Positions 10,748 through 21,460 of a stretch of DNA of 64,000 bases are shown piece by piece. The stretch comes from Asaia astilbis JCM 15831. Its GTDB lineage: Bacteria; Pseudomonadota; Alphaproteobacteria; Acetobacterales; Acetobacteraceae. Within the stretch, counting starts at the first letter, position 1, and each line of letters starts with the position of its first letter. The position numbers and the translations under genes were made by a program. The notes beneath the pieces were generated by a model. That model saw only the letters and a list, made by a program, of their open reading frames with translations, had not been told where the DNA came from and did no database searches. The stretch spans positions 1-64,000 of the forward strand of contig NZ_BAJT01000003.1 of assembly GCF_000613845.1 (NCBI RefSeq), given 5' to 3'.

Positions 10748-10778
10748 AAGGGGCACTCCACATGGGGTGCCCCTTTTT
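10748..10778 (+). terminator. intrinsic terminator after lon
   Basis: AAGGGGCAC and GTGCCCCTT form a 9-bp stem around a 10-base loop. The stem runs into a T-tract (CCCCTTTTTG). It lies about 85 bases past the lon stop and isolates lon from hup. Confidence 0.85.
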
Positions 10779-10850
10779 GTCAGGCATGGCAGGAAAGACG
10801 CAGCCCTTATTAAAGCGTTAAATACCGTCGTTTTGACGCAGTCTCTTCGG

Positions 10851-10878
10851 TTGACTTGAAGAATAGCGGCTCCATAGT
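10851..10878 (+). promoter_or_regulatory. possible housekeeping promoter for hup
   Basis: TTGACT and CATAGT are 16 bases apart, about 65-90 bases upstream of the HU start and after the lon terminator. The -35 matches five of six consensus bases and the -10 four of six. Position supports it; there is no direct evidence. Confidence 0.4.
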
Positions 10879-10943
10879 GCCTTGAGAACATGTCGTGAGG
10901 TCGGCAGCAGGCCGGATCGTAGGGATTTTCGTGAGGGAACGAG

Positions 10944-11228
10944 ATGGATAAGCCGCTTAACAAACAAGAGCTGATCGCAACGGTCGCGGAAAAAGCAGAC
11001 CTCCCGAAGGCAAAAGCTGGGGATGTCGTCGAGGCAGTCTTTGCAAGTATTGAAGAAGCTCTGGCGCGCAAGCAGGAAGTAAGACTGGTTGGCTTTGGTT
11101 CGTTCGCCACGACGACGCGCAAGGCAGCCAAGGGCCGTAATCCGCGTACGGGTGAGGAAATCGACATCCCCGCATCGGTTTCCGTGCGGTTTCGTCCCGG
11201 TAAGGGCTTGAAGGATTCCGTGAGTTAA
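10944..11228 (+). CDS. hup: DNA-binding protein HU
   Basis: Small histone-like nucleoid protein that binds and bends DNA non-specifically as a dimer. The 94-residue sequence starts MDKPLNKQELIATVAEKA and contains the family signature GFGSFATTTRKA followed by the beta-arm sequence GRNPRTGEEIDIPAS and a final FRPGKGLK. It sits behind lon, the usual alphaproteobacterial position, and is followed by tRNA-Val. Confidence 0.96.
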   Translation: MDKPLNKQELIATVAEKADLPKAKAGDVVEAVFASIEEALARKQEVRLVGFGSFATTTRKAAKGRNPRTGEEIDIPASVSVRFRPGKGLKDSVS

Positions 11229-11277
11229 CGTATCCCCACTTTCACGACAGGCAGCGATTCGACGCTTCCTGTCCTGA

Positions 11278-11352
11278 GGGCGATTAGCTCAGCGGTAGAG
11301 CGTCTCGTTTACACCGAGAGGGTCGGCGGTTCAATCCCGTCATCGCCCACCA
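11278..11352 (+). tRNA. tRNA-Val (anticodon UAC)
   Basis: Acceptor GGGCGAT pairs with ATCGCCC. The anticodon stem TCTCG/CGAGA encloses TTTACAC, giving UAC. The T-arm contains GGTTCAATCCC, and CCA is encoded. It lies between hup and birA. Confidence 0.95.
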
Positions 11353-11374
11353 TTCCTCAGTTTTTGGAAGAGTC

Positions 11375-12102
11375 ATGAGCTTCCCCTGGTCCCTGACGTG
11401 TTACGATACACTTGGGTCGACCTCAGATTTCTGCAAATTGCAAGCTGAGAACGGAGCCTCCAACGGAACGGCTGTTTTAGCTTTTCGTCAAAGTGCTGGG
11501 CGTGGAACACGTGGCCGCGTCTGGGCTGCGCCGGAGGGTAACCTCTCCTTTTCTTTCCTTTGCCGATATCCGCGCAGAGACGCACTCATGCAGGTTCTGC
11601 CTTTCATTATTGCACTATCGGCGCATGAGGCACTGACCTGCGTACTGCCAGACGCGCCGCTGCGGTTGAAATGGCCTAATGATATCATCTGCCATGATGC
11701 GAAGCTCTGCGGCGTCCTGATCGAGAGCGGTGGCTCGGCAGAAGATGCCTGGATCGTTGTCGGGATTGGAGCCAATTTGCAGTCAGCGCCCGTTATCGAA
11801 GGGCGCAAAACCGTCTCTGTGGCTGCGCTTGGGGGTGTTGCGGCTCCTGAGCCTCTGGCCAGAAGCATTCTCGATCAGTTCTCGCTCTGGCTGAGCCGGT
11901 GGGAGAGGGGGGGCTTTGAGCCGATCCGGACTGCCTGGCTCGACCGGGCGCACGCGCGGGTTCCCGGCTTGCGGTTCAGAGGGGGGAGAACTATATTGAG
12001 GGTTTCTTCGCAGGGCTCGATCTGACCGGTCGACTTCTGCTTCAAACCGACCAGGGCGAGATACAGACGTTCGCGGCGGGAGATATTCTACTGCTTGGGT
12101 GA
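11375..12102 (+). CDS. birA: biotin--[acetyl-CoA carboxylase] ligase, one frameshift
   Basis: Attaches biotin to the biotin carboxyl carrier protein. The catalytic signature [20 protein letters not shown] and the KWPNDI segment are present; there is no N-terminal helix-turn-helix, so this is the non-repressor type. The first frame ends at 12025, but the family C-terminal domain ([16 protein letters not shown] to GDILLLG) continues in the next frame to 12102. The switch falls at the G6 run at 11981-11986, and one added G restores the whole protein. It overlaps the TTG-read start region of coaX and probably forms a unit with it. Confidence 0.85.
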
Positions 12103-12112
12103 AGGACGGTCT

Positions 12113-12904
12113 GTGCTCCTCGTTGTCGACGCTGGTAATACCAATATCGTTTTCGCCGTGCATGACGGCAGAGAATGGCGTGGCACTTGGCGCATTTCGA
12201 CCAATGACCAGCGCACGTCCGACGAGTATGCTGTCTGGCTCTTGGGTCTGATCGAGCGCTCCGGCCTCCAGCCCAAAGACGTCTCACGAGCGATTATCGG
12301 GACCGTTGTTCCTGCGGCGTTGTACCACCTTCGCCGGCTTTGCCGCGAATGGCTCGGCGTCGAGCCTTTGATCGCGAATACCTCTCTGGATTGGGGGTAT
12401 CCTCTCAAGGTCGATACGCCCTCTGAAGTCGGCGTCGATCGTCGCCTCAACGGTCTGGCAGCCCAGCACTTCTTCGGCGGCCCTTTGGTGGTCGTCGATT
12501 TCGGAACGGCCACGACATTCGACGTTGTCGATCAGGATGGTGCCTTTTGCGGCGGTGCGATCGCGCCTGGTGTCAATCTCTCGCTCGAAGCGTTGCATCA
12601 GGCAGCGGCACGCTTGCCGAGGATCAGCGTTGGTCGTCCGTCTTCAGCGATTGGACGCAATACGTCGGTCGCGATGCGTTCTGGCCTGTTCTGGGGTTAT
12701 GTCGGTCTGGTCGAAGGGATCGTTTCGCGCATTGCGCTTGAGATGGTCACGCCGATCAAAGTGATTGCGACTGGGGGGCTCGCCCCTCTGTTTTCCGAAG
12801 GAACAAATCTGTTCCAGCATGTTGCTCCTACTCTCACGCTCGATGGGCTGCGCCTTTTGGCTGCGCGCAATTCGTTGAGCGAATTTATTCCGGCACCGGG
12901 ATGA
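12113..12904 (+). CDS. coaX: type III pantothenate kinase
   Basis: First step of coenzyme A synthesis, phosphorylation of pantothenate, by the ASKHA-fold type III enzyme. Motifs are [13 protein letters not shown] at the N-terminus, GVDRRLN, and [12 protein letters not shown] with the second nucleotide-binding loop, then GGAIAPG. The GTG start is preferred over an in-frame TTG 18 bases upstream, because AAGGA sits six to seven bases before the GTG and the protein then begins MLLVVDAGN as usual. Length 263. Neighbours birA and rnj are the standard alphaproteobacterial context. Confidence 0.93.
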   Translation: MLLVVDAGNTNIVFAVHDGREWRGTWRISTNDQRTSDEYAVWLLGLIERSGLQPKDVSRAIIGTVVPAALYHLRRLCREWLGVEPLIANTSLDWGYPLKVDTPSEVGVDRRLNGLAAQHFFGGPLVVVDFGTATTFDVVDQDGAFCGGAIAPGVNLSLEALHQAAARLPRISVGRPSSAIGRNTSVAMRSGLFWGYVGLVEGIVSRIALEMVTPIKVIATGGLAPLFSEGTNLFQHVAPTLTLDGLRLLAARNSLSEFIPAPG

Positions 12905-12940
12905 TGGTGTGTGTACTTTGTATGTTTTTAGGATTTTTGA

Positions 12941-14587
12941 ATGTCAGTGACTGAAAAGGGTCTCGCTTTCCTGCCTCTCGGCGGGACGGGTGAGATCGGT
13001 ATGAATTTCAACCTCTATTGCCTCGATGGCAAATGGCTCGCGATCGATTGCGGTATCGGATTTTCGGGGAACGACACCCCCGAAGCAGAGATTCTGATGC
13101 CGGATCCGCTCTTCATCGCAGAGCGCCACAAGAGCCTCTGTGGTCTCGTTATTACCCACGCGCATGAAGATCACCTTGGAGCCGTGGCTCATCTGTGGCC
13201 GCAGCTTCGCTGCCCGATCTATGCCACACCTTTTGCGGCGGCCGTGCTGCGTCGCAAGCTGGGTGAGGCCCATCTGCTGCCTCAGGTGACGATCCACACC
13301 ATTCCGATGGGCGGTCGTTTCGATGTCGGTCCGTTTGATCTGCAGTTCATCAACGTGACGCATTCCGTTCCCGAGGCGCAGTCTCTGGTGTTGCGCACGC
13401 CTTATGGCACCATCGTGCATACGGGTGATCTCAAGCTCGACAACGAGCCCGTCGTCGGCCCTCTGACCGATCTTGAAGCCTTCCGCGCACTTGGCGACGA
13501 AGGCGTTCTGGCCATGGTCTGCGACAGCACCAACGTTTTCCGCGAGGGCATCTCGGGCACTGAAGGCCAGGTGCGTGACTCCATGGCCGGGCTGATCAAG
13601 ACCCTTCATGGTCGTGTAGCGGTCACCTGCTTCGCGAGTAACGTTGCGCGTGTGGAATCCATTGCGCGTGCGGCAAAGGCCGCGGGGCGTCAGGTCATGG
13701 TTGTCGGGCGTTCGCTGCGTAACCTCGAAGTAGCAGCGCGTGAATGCGGCTATCTTCAGGATATACCGCCCTTTCTTGATGAGCGTGAAGCCAACTCGGT
13801 TCCCGATAACCGTCTGCTGATGATCATCACTGGCAGCCAGGGGGAACCGCGCTCCGCGCTCTCGCGCATCGCGTCTGATGTGCATCCGAATATCGCGCTG
13901 GGTGAGGGGGATACGGTGATCTATTCTTCGCGAATGATCCCCGGCAACGAGCAGGCCGTGATGGCAGTGCAGGATAACCTGACCCGCCGTGGCGCCACGG
14001 TGCTGACCGACAAGGACCATCTCGTCCATGTGTCTGGCCACGCAACGTCTGATGATCTGCGTCATCTTTACAGCCTTGTCCGCCCGAAACTGAGTGTGCC
14101 GACTCATGGCGAATGGCGTCATCTTACGGCCCATGCAGCGCTTGCGCGCGATACAGGGGCGGAAGCGATCCTTCTGGAAGACGGCGATTTGTTGCGCCTG
14201 GGCCCGGATCATGCCGAAGTTGTCGACACCGCACCGACGGGACGATTGGCTCTTGACGGTGGACGTCTGCTTCCCATGACCGGGGGCGTTCTGGCGGCGC
14301 GCCGCAAGATGCTGTTCAATGGCATGGTCATTGCGAGCTTCGCCGTCGATGACGAAGGCTATGTGATCGGTATGCCCAAGATCAGCGCGCCTGGTCTGCT
14401 GGAGGCTGAAGATCCGGAAAGCACGCGGATTTCGGAAGAATTCGCCGACGCAATCGACGAAATTCCCGATGATCTGCGTCGTGATGACACGACGTTCCGT
14501 GAAGCGGCTAAGACGGCGCTGCGTCGCGCTTTGGGGCGCAAATTGCAAAAGCGCCCCTTGGTGGATGTTCATCTGCTGCGGGTCTGA
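12941..14587 (+). CDS. rnj: ribonuclease J
   Basis: Metallo-beta-lactamase/beta-CASP ribonuclease with 5' exonuclease and endonuclease roles in RNA maturation and decay. The metal site is visible in ITHAHEDHLGAV, with a further His in HTGDLKLD and the beta-CASP region around DSTNV and HVSGHAT. The 548-residue length and intact frame are typical. AGGA lies seven bases before the ATG. It sits between coaX and proS as in many Alphaproteobacteria. Confidence 0.94.
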   Translation: MSVTEKGLAFLPLGGTGEIGMNFNLYCLDGKWLAIDCGIGFSGNDTPEAEILMPDPLFIAERHKSLCGLVITHAHEDHLGAVAHLWPQLRCPIYATPFAAAVLRRKLGEAHLLPQVTIHTIPMGGRFDVGPFDLQFINVTHSVPEAQSLVLRTPYGTIVHTGDLKLDNEPVVGPLTDLEAFRALGDEGVLAMVCDSTNVFREGISGTEGQVRDSMAGLIKTLHGRVAVTCFASNVARVESIARAAKAAGRQVMVVGRSLRNLEVAARECGYLQDIPPFLDEREANSVPDNRLLMIITGSQGEPRSALSRIASDVHPNIALGEGDTVIYSSRMIPGNEQAVMAVQDNLTRRGATVLTDKDHLVHVSGHATSDDLRHLYSLVRPKLSVPTHGEWRHLTAHAALARDTGAEAILLEDGDLLRLGPDHAEVVDTAPTGRLALDGGRLLPMTGGVLAARRKMLFNGMVIASFAVDDEGYVIGMPKISAPGLLEAEDPESTRISEEFADAIDEIPDDLRRDDTTFREAAKTALRRALGRKLQKRPLVDVHLLRV

Positions 14588-14657
14588 TTCCGCAGCAAAA
14601 AGCCCATGAACGCGCCCCTGGCGGCGCGTAATGTTATTCTAGAATGGTTCAAGCCTG

Positions 14658-15983
14658 ATGCGTCTGTCCCGCGGTTTCCTGCCCACTCTTAAAGAAGTCC
14701 CAGCCGAGGCGCAGATTGCCTCGCATCGCCTGATGCTGCGCGCCGGGCTGGTGCGTCAAACCTCTGCCGGTATCTATGCCTGGCTGCCCGCTGGCCTGCG
14801 TCTGCTCCGTAATATCGAGCAGATCGTGCGGGAAGAGCAGAATGCGATAGGCGCTCAGGAACTGCTCATGCCGACCGTGCAGTCTTCCGAGCTGTGGCGC
14901 CGCTCGGGGCGCTACGATGCTTATGGACCGGAGATGCTGCGTATTCGCGATCGTCAGGACCGCGAGTTGCTTTATGGACCGACCAATGAGGAAATGATCA
15001 CCGATCTCTTCGGTCAGGTCGTTAAATCGTATCGCGAGCTGCCTCAGGCTCTGTATCACGTCCAGTGGAAATTCCGCGATGAGCTTCGCCCGCGCTTTGG
15101 CGTGATGCGCGGCCGCGAGTTCTTCATGAAGGATGCCTATTCCTTCGATGCGTCTTATGAAGATGCTGTGGCGGCCTATCGCCGCATGATGCTGGCCTAT
15201 CTGCGGACGTTCCAGCGGCTGGGTGTGCGCGCCGTGCCGATGAAGGCAGATACGGGGCCGATTGGCGGTGATCTGAGCCATGAATTTCTAGTTCTGGCTC
15301 CGACTGGTGAGAGCGGTGTGTTTTTCGATGCGGCGCTCGAGGAGCAGGATTGGCTCAAGGAAACGGTCGACATTAACGACCATGCGAGCCTGGAGAGCTT
15401 CTTCAGCGGTGTTACCAAGTTCTATGCCGCGACCGATGAGATGCATGACGAAAAAGCATGGGATGACGTGCCTGCCGATCGTCGTCGCGAAGGCCGCGGT
15501 ATCGAAGTCGGGCATATTTTCTATTTCGGCACGAAATACACTGAATCGATGGGGATTTCGGTCAGTGGCGCGGATGGCAACCAGTTCTTCCCCGAAATGG
15601 GGTCTTACGGCATTGGCGTTTCCCGTCTGGCAGGCGCCATCATCGAAGCCAGCCACGACGAGGCCGGGATCATCTGGCCGGATGCAGTCGCGCCCTATCG
15701 AGCAGCCATTCTCAGCCTCAAGCCGGGCGACGAAGCCGTCGATACCCTGTGTGAGAAGCTCTATGCGGCGGCGCCCGATGCGTTCCTCTATGATGACCGT
15801 GGCGAGCGCGCCGGGGTGAAGTTCAACGATGCCGATCTTATGGGCCATCCCTGGCAGATGATTGTCGGACCTCGCGGTGCCAAGGACGGCAAGGTTGAGC
15901 TCAAGCGTCGCGCAACTGGCGAGCGTTTCGAGTTGTCGGCTGAGGAAGCGCTGGCGAAGGTGCTGGGCAAGGAAGTCGCCTGA
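14658..15983 (+). CDS. proS: prolyl-tRNA synthetase, short alphaproteobacterial type
   Basis: Class II aminoacyl-tRNA synthetase charging tRNA-Pro. At 441 residues it lacks the large editing insertion of E. coli ProS and corresponds to the short ProS type found in Alphaproteobacteria. Motif 1 lies in the [17 protein letters not shown] region, motif 2 around [21 protein letters not shown], motif 3 around GSYGIGVSR, followed by the anticodon-binding domain. The lolC start follows two bases after its stop, suggesting co-transcription. Confidence 0.95.
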   Translation: MRLSRGFLPTLKEVPAEAQIASHRLMLRAGLVRQTSAGIYAWLPAGLRLLRNIEQIVREEQNAIGAQELLMPTVQSSELWRRSGRYDAYGPEMLRIRDRQDRELLYGPTNEEMITDLFGQVVKSYRELPQALYHVQWKFRDELRPRFGVMRGREFFMKDAYSFDASYEDAVAAYRRMMLAYLRTFQRLGVRAVPMKADTGPIGGDLSHEFLVLAPTGESGVFFDAALEEQDWLKETVDINDHASLESFFSGVTKFYAATDEMHDEKAWDDVPADRRREGRGIEVGHIFYFGTKYTESMGISVSGADGNQFFPEMGSYGIGVSRLAGAIIEASHDEAGIIWPDAVAPYRAAILSLKPGDEAVDTLCEKLYAAAPDAFLYDDRGERAGVKFNDADLMGHPWQMIVGPRGAKDGKVELKRRATGERFELSAEEALAKVLGKEVA

Positions 15984-15985
15984 TC

Positions 15986-17233
15986 ATGTTCAATCGCTTC
16001 GAGCGCGTGGTGGCAGGGCGCTATCTGCGCGCCCGTCGCGGTGAACGTTTCGTCTCCATCATCGCCATTTTTTCGCTGATCGGGATTGCGCTTGGCGTTG
16101 CGACTCTCATCATCGTCATGGCGGTGATGAACGGGTTTCGTGCCGATCTGATGGGCCGCGTGCTCGGGCTCAATGGCGATCTGAACATCTTCAGCGCCGG
16201 TCACAGCATCACGAATTATCAGGACGATGTCGTGGCCATCAAGGGCGTGAAAAACGTCACCCGTGTCACCCCTATGGCTGAGGGTACCGTGCTGATCGAC
16301 GCCGGGAGCTATTCCACAGGTGGGGTGGTTCGGGGCATCGCCCCTGACGATCTGCGCGATCTGCATGCGCTGAGTGATACTGTGATCGACGGCAAGCTTT
16401 CTGATTTTCAGGGCGATGACGCTGTTGCAGTCGGTGCCACCCTGGCAGCACGCGCCGGTTTGAGCGTCGGGAGCAAGGTCACTCTTCTTTCACCGCAAGG
16501 TCGCGCGACACCGTTCGGCACGATGCCGCGGGTTCGCGCCTACCGCGTGGCGTTGGTATTCGATGCAGGTGTGAACGATTACGACACCAGCGTTGTCCTT
16601 ATGCCTATGGAAGCCGCCCAGCGTTTTCTGATGATGCCGAATGCGGTCTCGCTCATTCAGGTCGCCACGAAAGATGCTCTGGAAGTGACACCCGTTACGC
16701 GTGCCATTGCCCAGCGTCTGGACGATCCGAGATTGCGGGTGATGGACTGGACGCAGAGCAATAACGCGTTTCTGGGTGCGCTGACCGTCCAGCAGAACGT
16801 GATGTTCCTGATCCTGACGCTCATCATTCTTGTCGCAGCCTTTAATGTGATTTCGTCCATGATCATGATGGTCAAGGACAAGACGCGCGATATCGCAGTC
16901 TTGCGCACGCTAGGCGCGAGCCGGGGCGCCATCATGCGTATCTTCCTGATGTGCGGTGCGTCGGTCGGGGTGTCCGGCACGTTGATCGGGTTTGGGATAG
17001 GTGTGGTTTTCTGCCTTAATATCGAGCGCATTCAGCACGGGGTCGAACATCTGACCCATACCAGTCTGTTTAATCCGGAATTCTATTATCTCGAGCATCT
17101 GCCGGCAAAGCTGGTCTGGTCTCAGGTCATCGAGGTGATGGTCATGTCTCTGGCACTGTCCTTCCTCGCCACACTTTATCCGTCCTGGCGTGCAGCCAAG
17201 ACCGATCCGATCGAGGCTCTGCGCCATGAGTGA
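15986..17233 (+). CDS. lolC: lipoprotein-releasing ABC transporter permease (LolC/LolE type)
   Basis: Inner-membrane component that extracts outer-membrane lipoproteins for hand-over to LolA. The 415-residue protein begins with the family segment [20 protein letters not shown], has one transmembrane helix near residues 25-48, a periplasmic MacB-like domain, and three C-terminal FtsX-type helices ending [17 protein letters not shown]. Its stop overlaps the lolD start by eight bases. A single permease gene is usual in Alphaproteobacteria, so C versus E naming is nominal. Confidence 0.93.
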   Translation: MFNRFERVVAGRYLRARRGERFVSIIAIFSLIGIALGVATLIIVMAVMNGFRADLMGRVLGLNGDLNIFSAGHSITNYQDDVVAIKGVKNVTRVTPMAEGTVLIDAGSYSTGGVVRGIAPDDLRDLHALSDTVIDGKLSDFQGDDAVAVGATLAARAGLSVGSKVTLLSPQGRATPFGTMPRVRAYRVALVFDAGVNDYDTSVVLMPMEAAQRFLMMPNAVSLIQVATKDALEVTPVTRAIAQRLDDPRLRVMDWTQSNNAFLGALTVQQNVMFLILTLIILVAAFNVISSMIMMVKDKTRDIAVLRTLGASRGAIMRIFLMCGASVGVSGTLIGFGIGVVFCLNIERIQHGVEHLTHTSLFNPEFYYLEHLPAKLVWSQVIEVMVMSLALSFLATLYPSWRAAKTDPIEALRHE

Positions 17234-17938
17234 TACGCCTGTTTTGAGCCTTGGGGGTGTCACCAGACGATTTAGGTCAGGCGACGAGACGCTGGAGATC
17301 CTCAAGGGAGCGTCATTCGATCTATACCCGGGTGAAATTGTGGCCCTTGTGGCCCCGAGTGGCACGGGTAAATCGACCCTTCTTCATATCGCGGGACTTC
17401 TTGAATCACCGCAGGACGGGGCTGTGCGGATTGCAGGTCGCGAAACACGAAATCTCAGCGACACGGCGAGGACGCAGATCAGGCGCGACGAAATCGGTTT
17501 CGTCTATCAATTCCATCACCTGCTGGCCGAATTTTCAGCGCTGGAAATGTGATGCTGCCCCAGCATGTGGCGGGGGTGACAGCGCGAGACGCGAAGGCGA
17601 GGGCGACCGATCTGCTGACACGTTTTGGCCTGGCGCATCGTTTGCAGAATCTTCCTGGCAAGCTCTCAGGCGGGGAAAAACAGCGTGTGGCGATTGCCCG
17701 TGCCTTGGCCAATCGTCCGAAACTGCTCCTGGCAGATGAACCGACCGGCAATCTCGATGTGCATACCTCCGATACTGTGTTTGACGAGCTGCTTCATGCC
17801 GTGCGCAGCGAAGGCGTCGGCGCGCTGATCGCGACCCATAATGAAGAGCTAGCTTCGCGGATGGACCGGGTTGTGACGCTGCGGGATGGCAGATCATCGC
17901 GAAATAAAGAAAGGGATGTCGCCACGGAGCGGGTCTGA
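17226..17938 (+). CDS. lolD: lipoprotein-releasing ABC transporter ATPase, one frameshift
   Basis: Cytoplasmic ATPase that powers lipoprotein release with the adjacent permease. Walker A is APSGTGKST (consensus would be GPSGSGKST), the Q-loop region is VYQFHHLL, the ABC signature [15 protein letters not shown] and Walker [13 protein letters not shown]. The frame breaks after EFSALE at the A3 run at 17545-17547; adding one A gives the expected ENVMLPQ and joins both halves into one protein. The start ATG overlaps the lolC stop. Confidence 0.88.
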
Positions 17939-17951
17939 TACATCCTGCTTC

Positions 17952-20900
17952 ATGTCACACGCCCGCTTCGTTCATCTGCGTAATCACTCTGCTTATTCGC
18001 TGAGTCAGGGGGCGATCCGTATCCCTGATCTGGTGGCACTTGCCGCCGAATCGGCAATGCCGGCGGTCGGACTGACCGATACGGGCAATCTCTTTGGCGC
18101 GTTGGAATTTTCGCAATACTGCACTGGCAAGGGCGTGCAGCCGATCATTGGCTGCCAGTTGGCTCTGCCGTCCCGAAGTGACAAGCCGGGTGCGCCCTCC
18201 GAGCCGATGGTCGCTCTCGCACGAAACGAAACCGGGCTCGCCAATCTTCAGTTTCTCTCCTCGGAAGGATTTCTGAAAGGGGATCCCTCAGATCCGGCAG
18301 TTCTGCTCGAAACGCTTTGCGCGCATGCTGACGGGCTCTTCCTGCTGACAGGAGGAACGCGCGGGCCTCTTTTCCGTCTGTTGGCCGAAGGTCAGGAAGA
18401 TCAGGCCATGGAGCTTTTGCGCGCGCTGCAGGGGAGTTTTGGCGACCATATGGCCGTCGAATTGCATCGTCACGGCCTGCCGGAAGAAGCTGCCGTCGAA
18501 CCGGGCATGATCGCTGCTGCCGATCGTCTCGGCCTCCCGCTGGTTGCGACCAATGAGTGCTTCTTCTCCAAGCCTGCGATGCATGAAGCCCATGATGCTC
18601 TGCTGTGCATTGCGCAGGGCCGCACGATGGCGGAGCAGGAGCGCTGGCGGGTCACGCCGGAACACTGGTTCAAGACGCCGGATGCCATGCGAGCCCTTTT
18701 CGCAGACCTGCCTGAGGCGTGCGACAACACGCTCATGATCGCGCAGCGCTGCGCGGTGAAGGTCTCCACGCGCCCGCCGCTTCTGCCTGTCTGCCCCAAG
18801 GTCAATGAGGGAGCGACGGAAGAAGAGACACTACGTGCCATGTCGCAGGACGGGTTGCGTCTGCGCCTCGAGCGCATGCAAGCGGACGACGAGACGCGCG
18901 AGCGCTACGAAGCCCGTCTGGAGATGGAGCTCGGTATTATCGCCGGTATGGGCTTTCCCGGTTACTTCTTAATTGTTGCCGACTTCATCCAATGGGCGAA
19001 GGAACATGATATTCCGGTAGGGCCGGGGCGTGGATCGGGTGCGGGTTCCTGGTGGCCTGGGCACTGACCATTACCGATATCGACCCCTTGCCATTCAATC
19101 TGCTGTTCGAACGCTTTCTGAATCCGGAACGTGTATCGATGCCTGACTTCGATATCGATTTCTGTCAGGACCGTCGGGACGAAGTGATCCGCTATGTGCG
19201 GACTGAATATGGTGGCGAGCGTGTCGCCCAGATTATTACCTTCGGAAAGCTTCAGGCCCGTGCCGCCGTACGCGATGTGGGCCGCGTGCTGGGTCTGCCT
19301 TTCGGCATGGTCAACCGCGTCGCCGAGCTGATCCCCAACAATCCGGCAAAGCCTGTCACGCTCAAACAGGCGATCGATGGGGAAGCGCGCCTGCAGGAAA
19401 TGCGCGATAACGACGAGGCTCTGCGTCGTCTCATGGAAATCGCGCTTCAGCTCGAGGGGCTTTATCGCCACGCTTCGACCCATGCGGCCGGTGTGGTGAT
19501 CGGTGACCGGTCGTTGGTGGAGCTTGTGCCGCTCTATCGCGATCCCAAGAGCGACATGCTGGTCACGCAATACAACATGAAATTCGTCGAGCAGGCGGGA
19601 CTGGTGAAGTTCGACTTCCTCGGCCTCACAACGCTGACGATCCTCAAGCGCGGTATCGGGTTTATTGCGCAACAGGGCATTGAGGTCGATCTGGCGACAT
19701 TGCCGCTGGATGACGCGCCGACCTACGACATGCTCGCACGGGGAGATGCGGGCGGCGTGTTCCAGTTCGAAGGCGCGGGAATGCGCGATGTCCTCAAGCA
19801 GATGCGTCCGACGCGGCTTGAGGATCTCATCGCCGCCGTGGCCCTTTATCGTCCCGGGCCGATGGCGAATATTCCCGATTACTGTGCCCGCAAACACGGC
19901 GCCGCATGGGAGCCGCCTCACGAGGAAATTCGAGAGATTCTGTCAGAGACCTACGGCATCATGGTCTATCAGGAACAGGTGATGCAGATCGCGCAGAAGA
20001 TGGCCGGGTACAGCCTCGGCGGCGCCGATCTACTGCGTCGCGCCATGGGCAAGAAGATCCGTGCCGAAATGGACACGCAGCGCGAGATCTTCGTCAAAGG
20101 AGCGACAGGACGCGGTATCACGCCGGAAAAGGCGGCTGAAGTCTTCGACCTTATGGCGCGCTTTGCCGATTACGGCTTCAACAAATCCCACGCTGCCGCC
20201 TATGCGCTGGTTTCGTATCAAACGGCCTGGATGAAGGCGAACCATCCTGTTGCTTTCCTTGCGGGCTGCATGTCTCTGGCGCGCGAAAAGACCGACAAGC
20301 TTGCGGCGCTGTGTCAGGAAGCGCGCCGTATGAAAATCAAGGTGCTTCCGGTCGACATTAATCGGTCGAAAGCCGATTTTTCGCTTGAGAAGCAGGACGA
20401 TGGGAGCTGGGCTATCCGTTACGCCCTCGCTGCGGTCAAGCGGGTGGGCTTTTCGGCCATGCAGGCGATTGTCGAGGCGCGCGGCGACAAGCCTTTCACC
20501 AGCCTTGCCGATCTGGCCTCACGGTGTGACGCCAGACAGCTCAACAAGATTCAGATCGAAAATCTGGCCAAAGCCGGGGGCTTCGACTCTCTCGGTAAGG
20601 AGCGCCATGTGGTGTTTGCTAGTGCCGAAATCATCATGCGTCGCGCTCAGTCAGATGCTCAGCAGGCAGCTTCAGGCCAGATCGGCCTGTTCGGTGCGGC
20701 TGCCGAACCTGAAGAACTGCGTCTGGCCGATGCCCCCTACTGGCCGGAGTTCGAGCGTCTGGCCGCAGAAGCCGAGGCCATCGGATTCCATATGTCGGCT
20801 CATCCGCTCGATGCATATCGTTCTGTGCTGCGCCGCGCCAATGTGCTGACCTCGCAGAATCTGATGACAGCTGCCGAAAACGGCTCGTATCGCGTGCGCA

Positions 20901-21370
20901 TTGCTGGATGCGTCGTCGATAAAAAGGAGCGCCCGACCAAGAGCGGAAGCAAGATGGCCTGGGTGCGCCTGTCTGACGCAACAGGTGGGTGCGAGGTCAC
21001 TCTCTTTTCCGAAGTCCTGTCGCGTTGCCGCGATCTTCTGGTCGCCGGTCAGGCGGTCATGGTAACCGCCGATCTCAAATTGGAAGGCGATGCGCTGCGC
21101 ATTACCGCCACTGATGTGACGGATCTCGAAAAGGCTGCTGCACAGGAGAGTTCAGAGATGCGCGTCTGGATCAGTGAGAGCTCAGCCGTCGGACAGGTGC
21201 GTGATCTGCTCCATAAACAGGGGGGAGGGCGCGGCAAGATCGTACTGGTGCCTGCAGTCGACGAGACCAAGGCCGTGGAAGTCACGTTGCGTGGTACTTT
21301 CCCAGTGACGCCGCGCCTCGGTGAGCGTCTGCGGACGATCCACGGTGTCTCTCGCATCGACCATTTCTAA
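17952..21370 (+). CDS. dnaE: DNA polymerase III alpha subunit, one frameshift
   Basis: Replicative polymerase. The N-terminal PHP domain begins [17 protein letters not shown]. The palm region contains [10 protein letters not shown] and [16 protein letters not shown] with the catalytic Asp residues, then the YQEQVM segment, tandem HhH and a C-terminal OB fold. The frame changes directly after GRGSGAGS, where a CC at 19048-19049 should be CCC: with one C added the text reads [15 protein letters not shown], the family sequence. The ATG at 17952 is chosen because the PHP domain starts four residues later. An essential gene, so the break is almost certainly not real. Confidence 0.93.
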
Positions 21371-21460
21371 GGCCGATTGAGAGGGAATCTCCTCCAAAAA
21401 AATGTGGTCGCGTAGGGGAGGATGAGATAACGTCTCGCGCAACGAAATCGCCCCTATGTG

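Noticed and set aside
12944-14572. 542-codon minus-strand open frame opposite rnj
   Set aside because: It lies wholly antisense to a clear ribonuclease J gene and has His/Arg-rich composition without motifs, typical of a GC-rich shadow frame.
18962-19921. 319-codon minus-strand open frame inside dnaE
   Set aside because: Antisense shadow of the polymerase gene; no recognisable domain.
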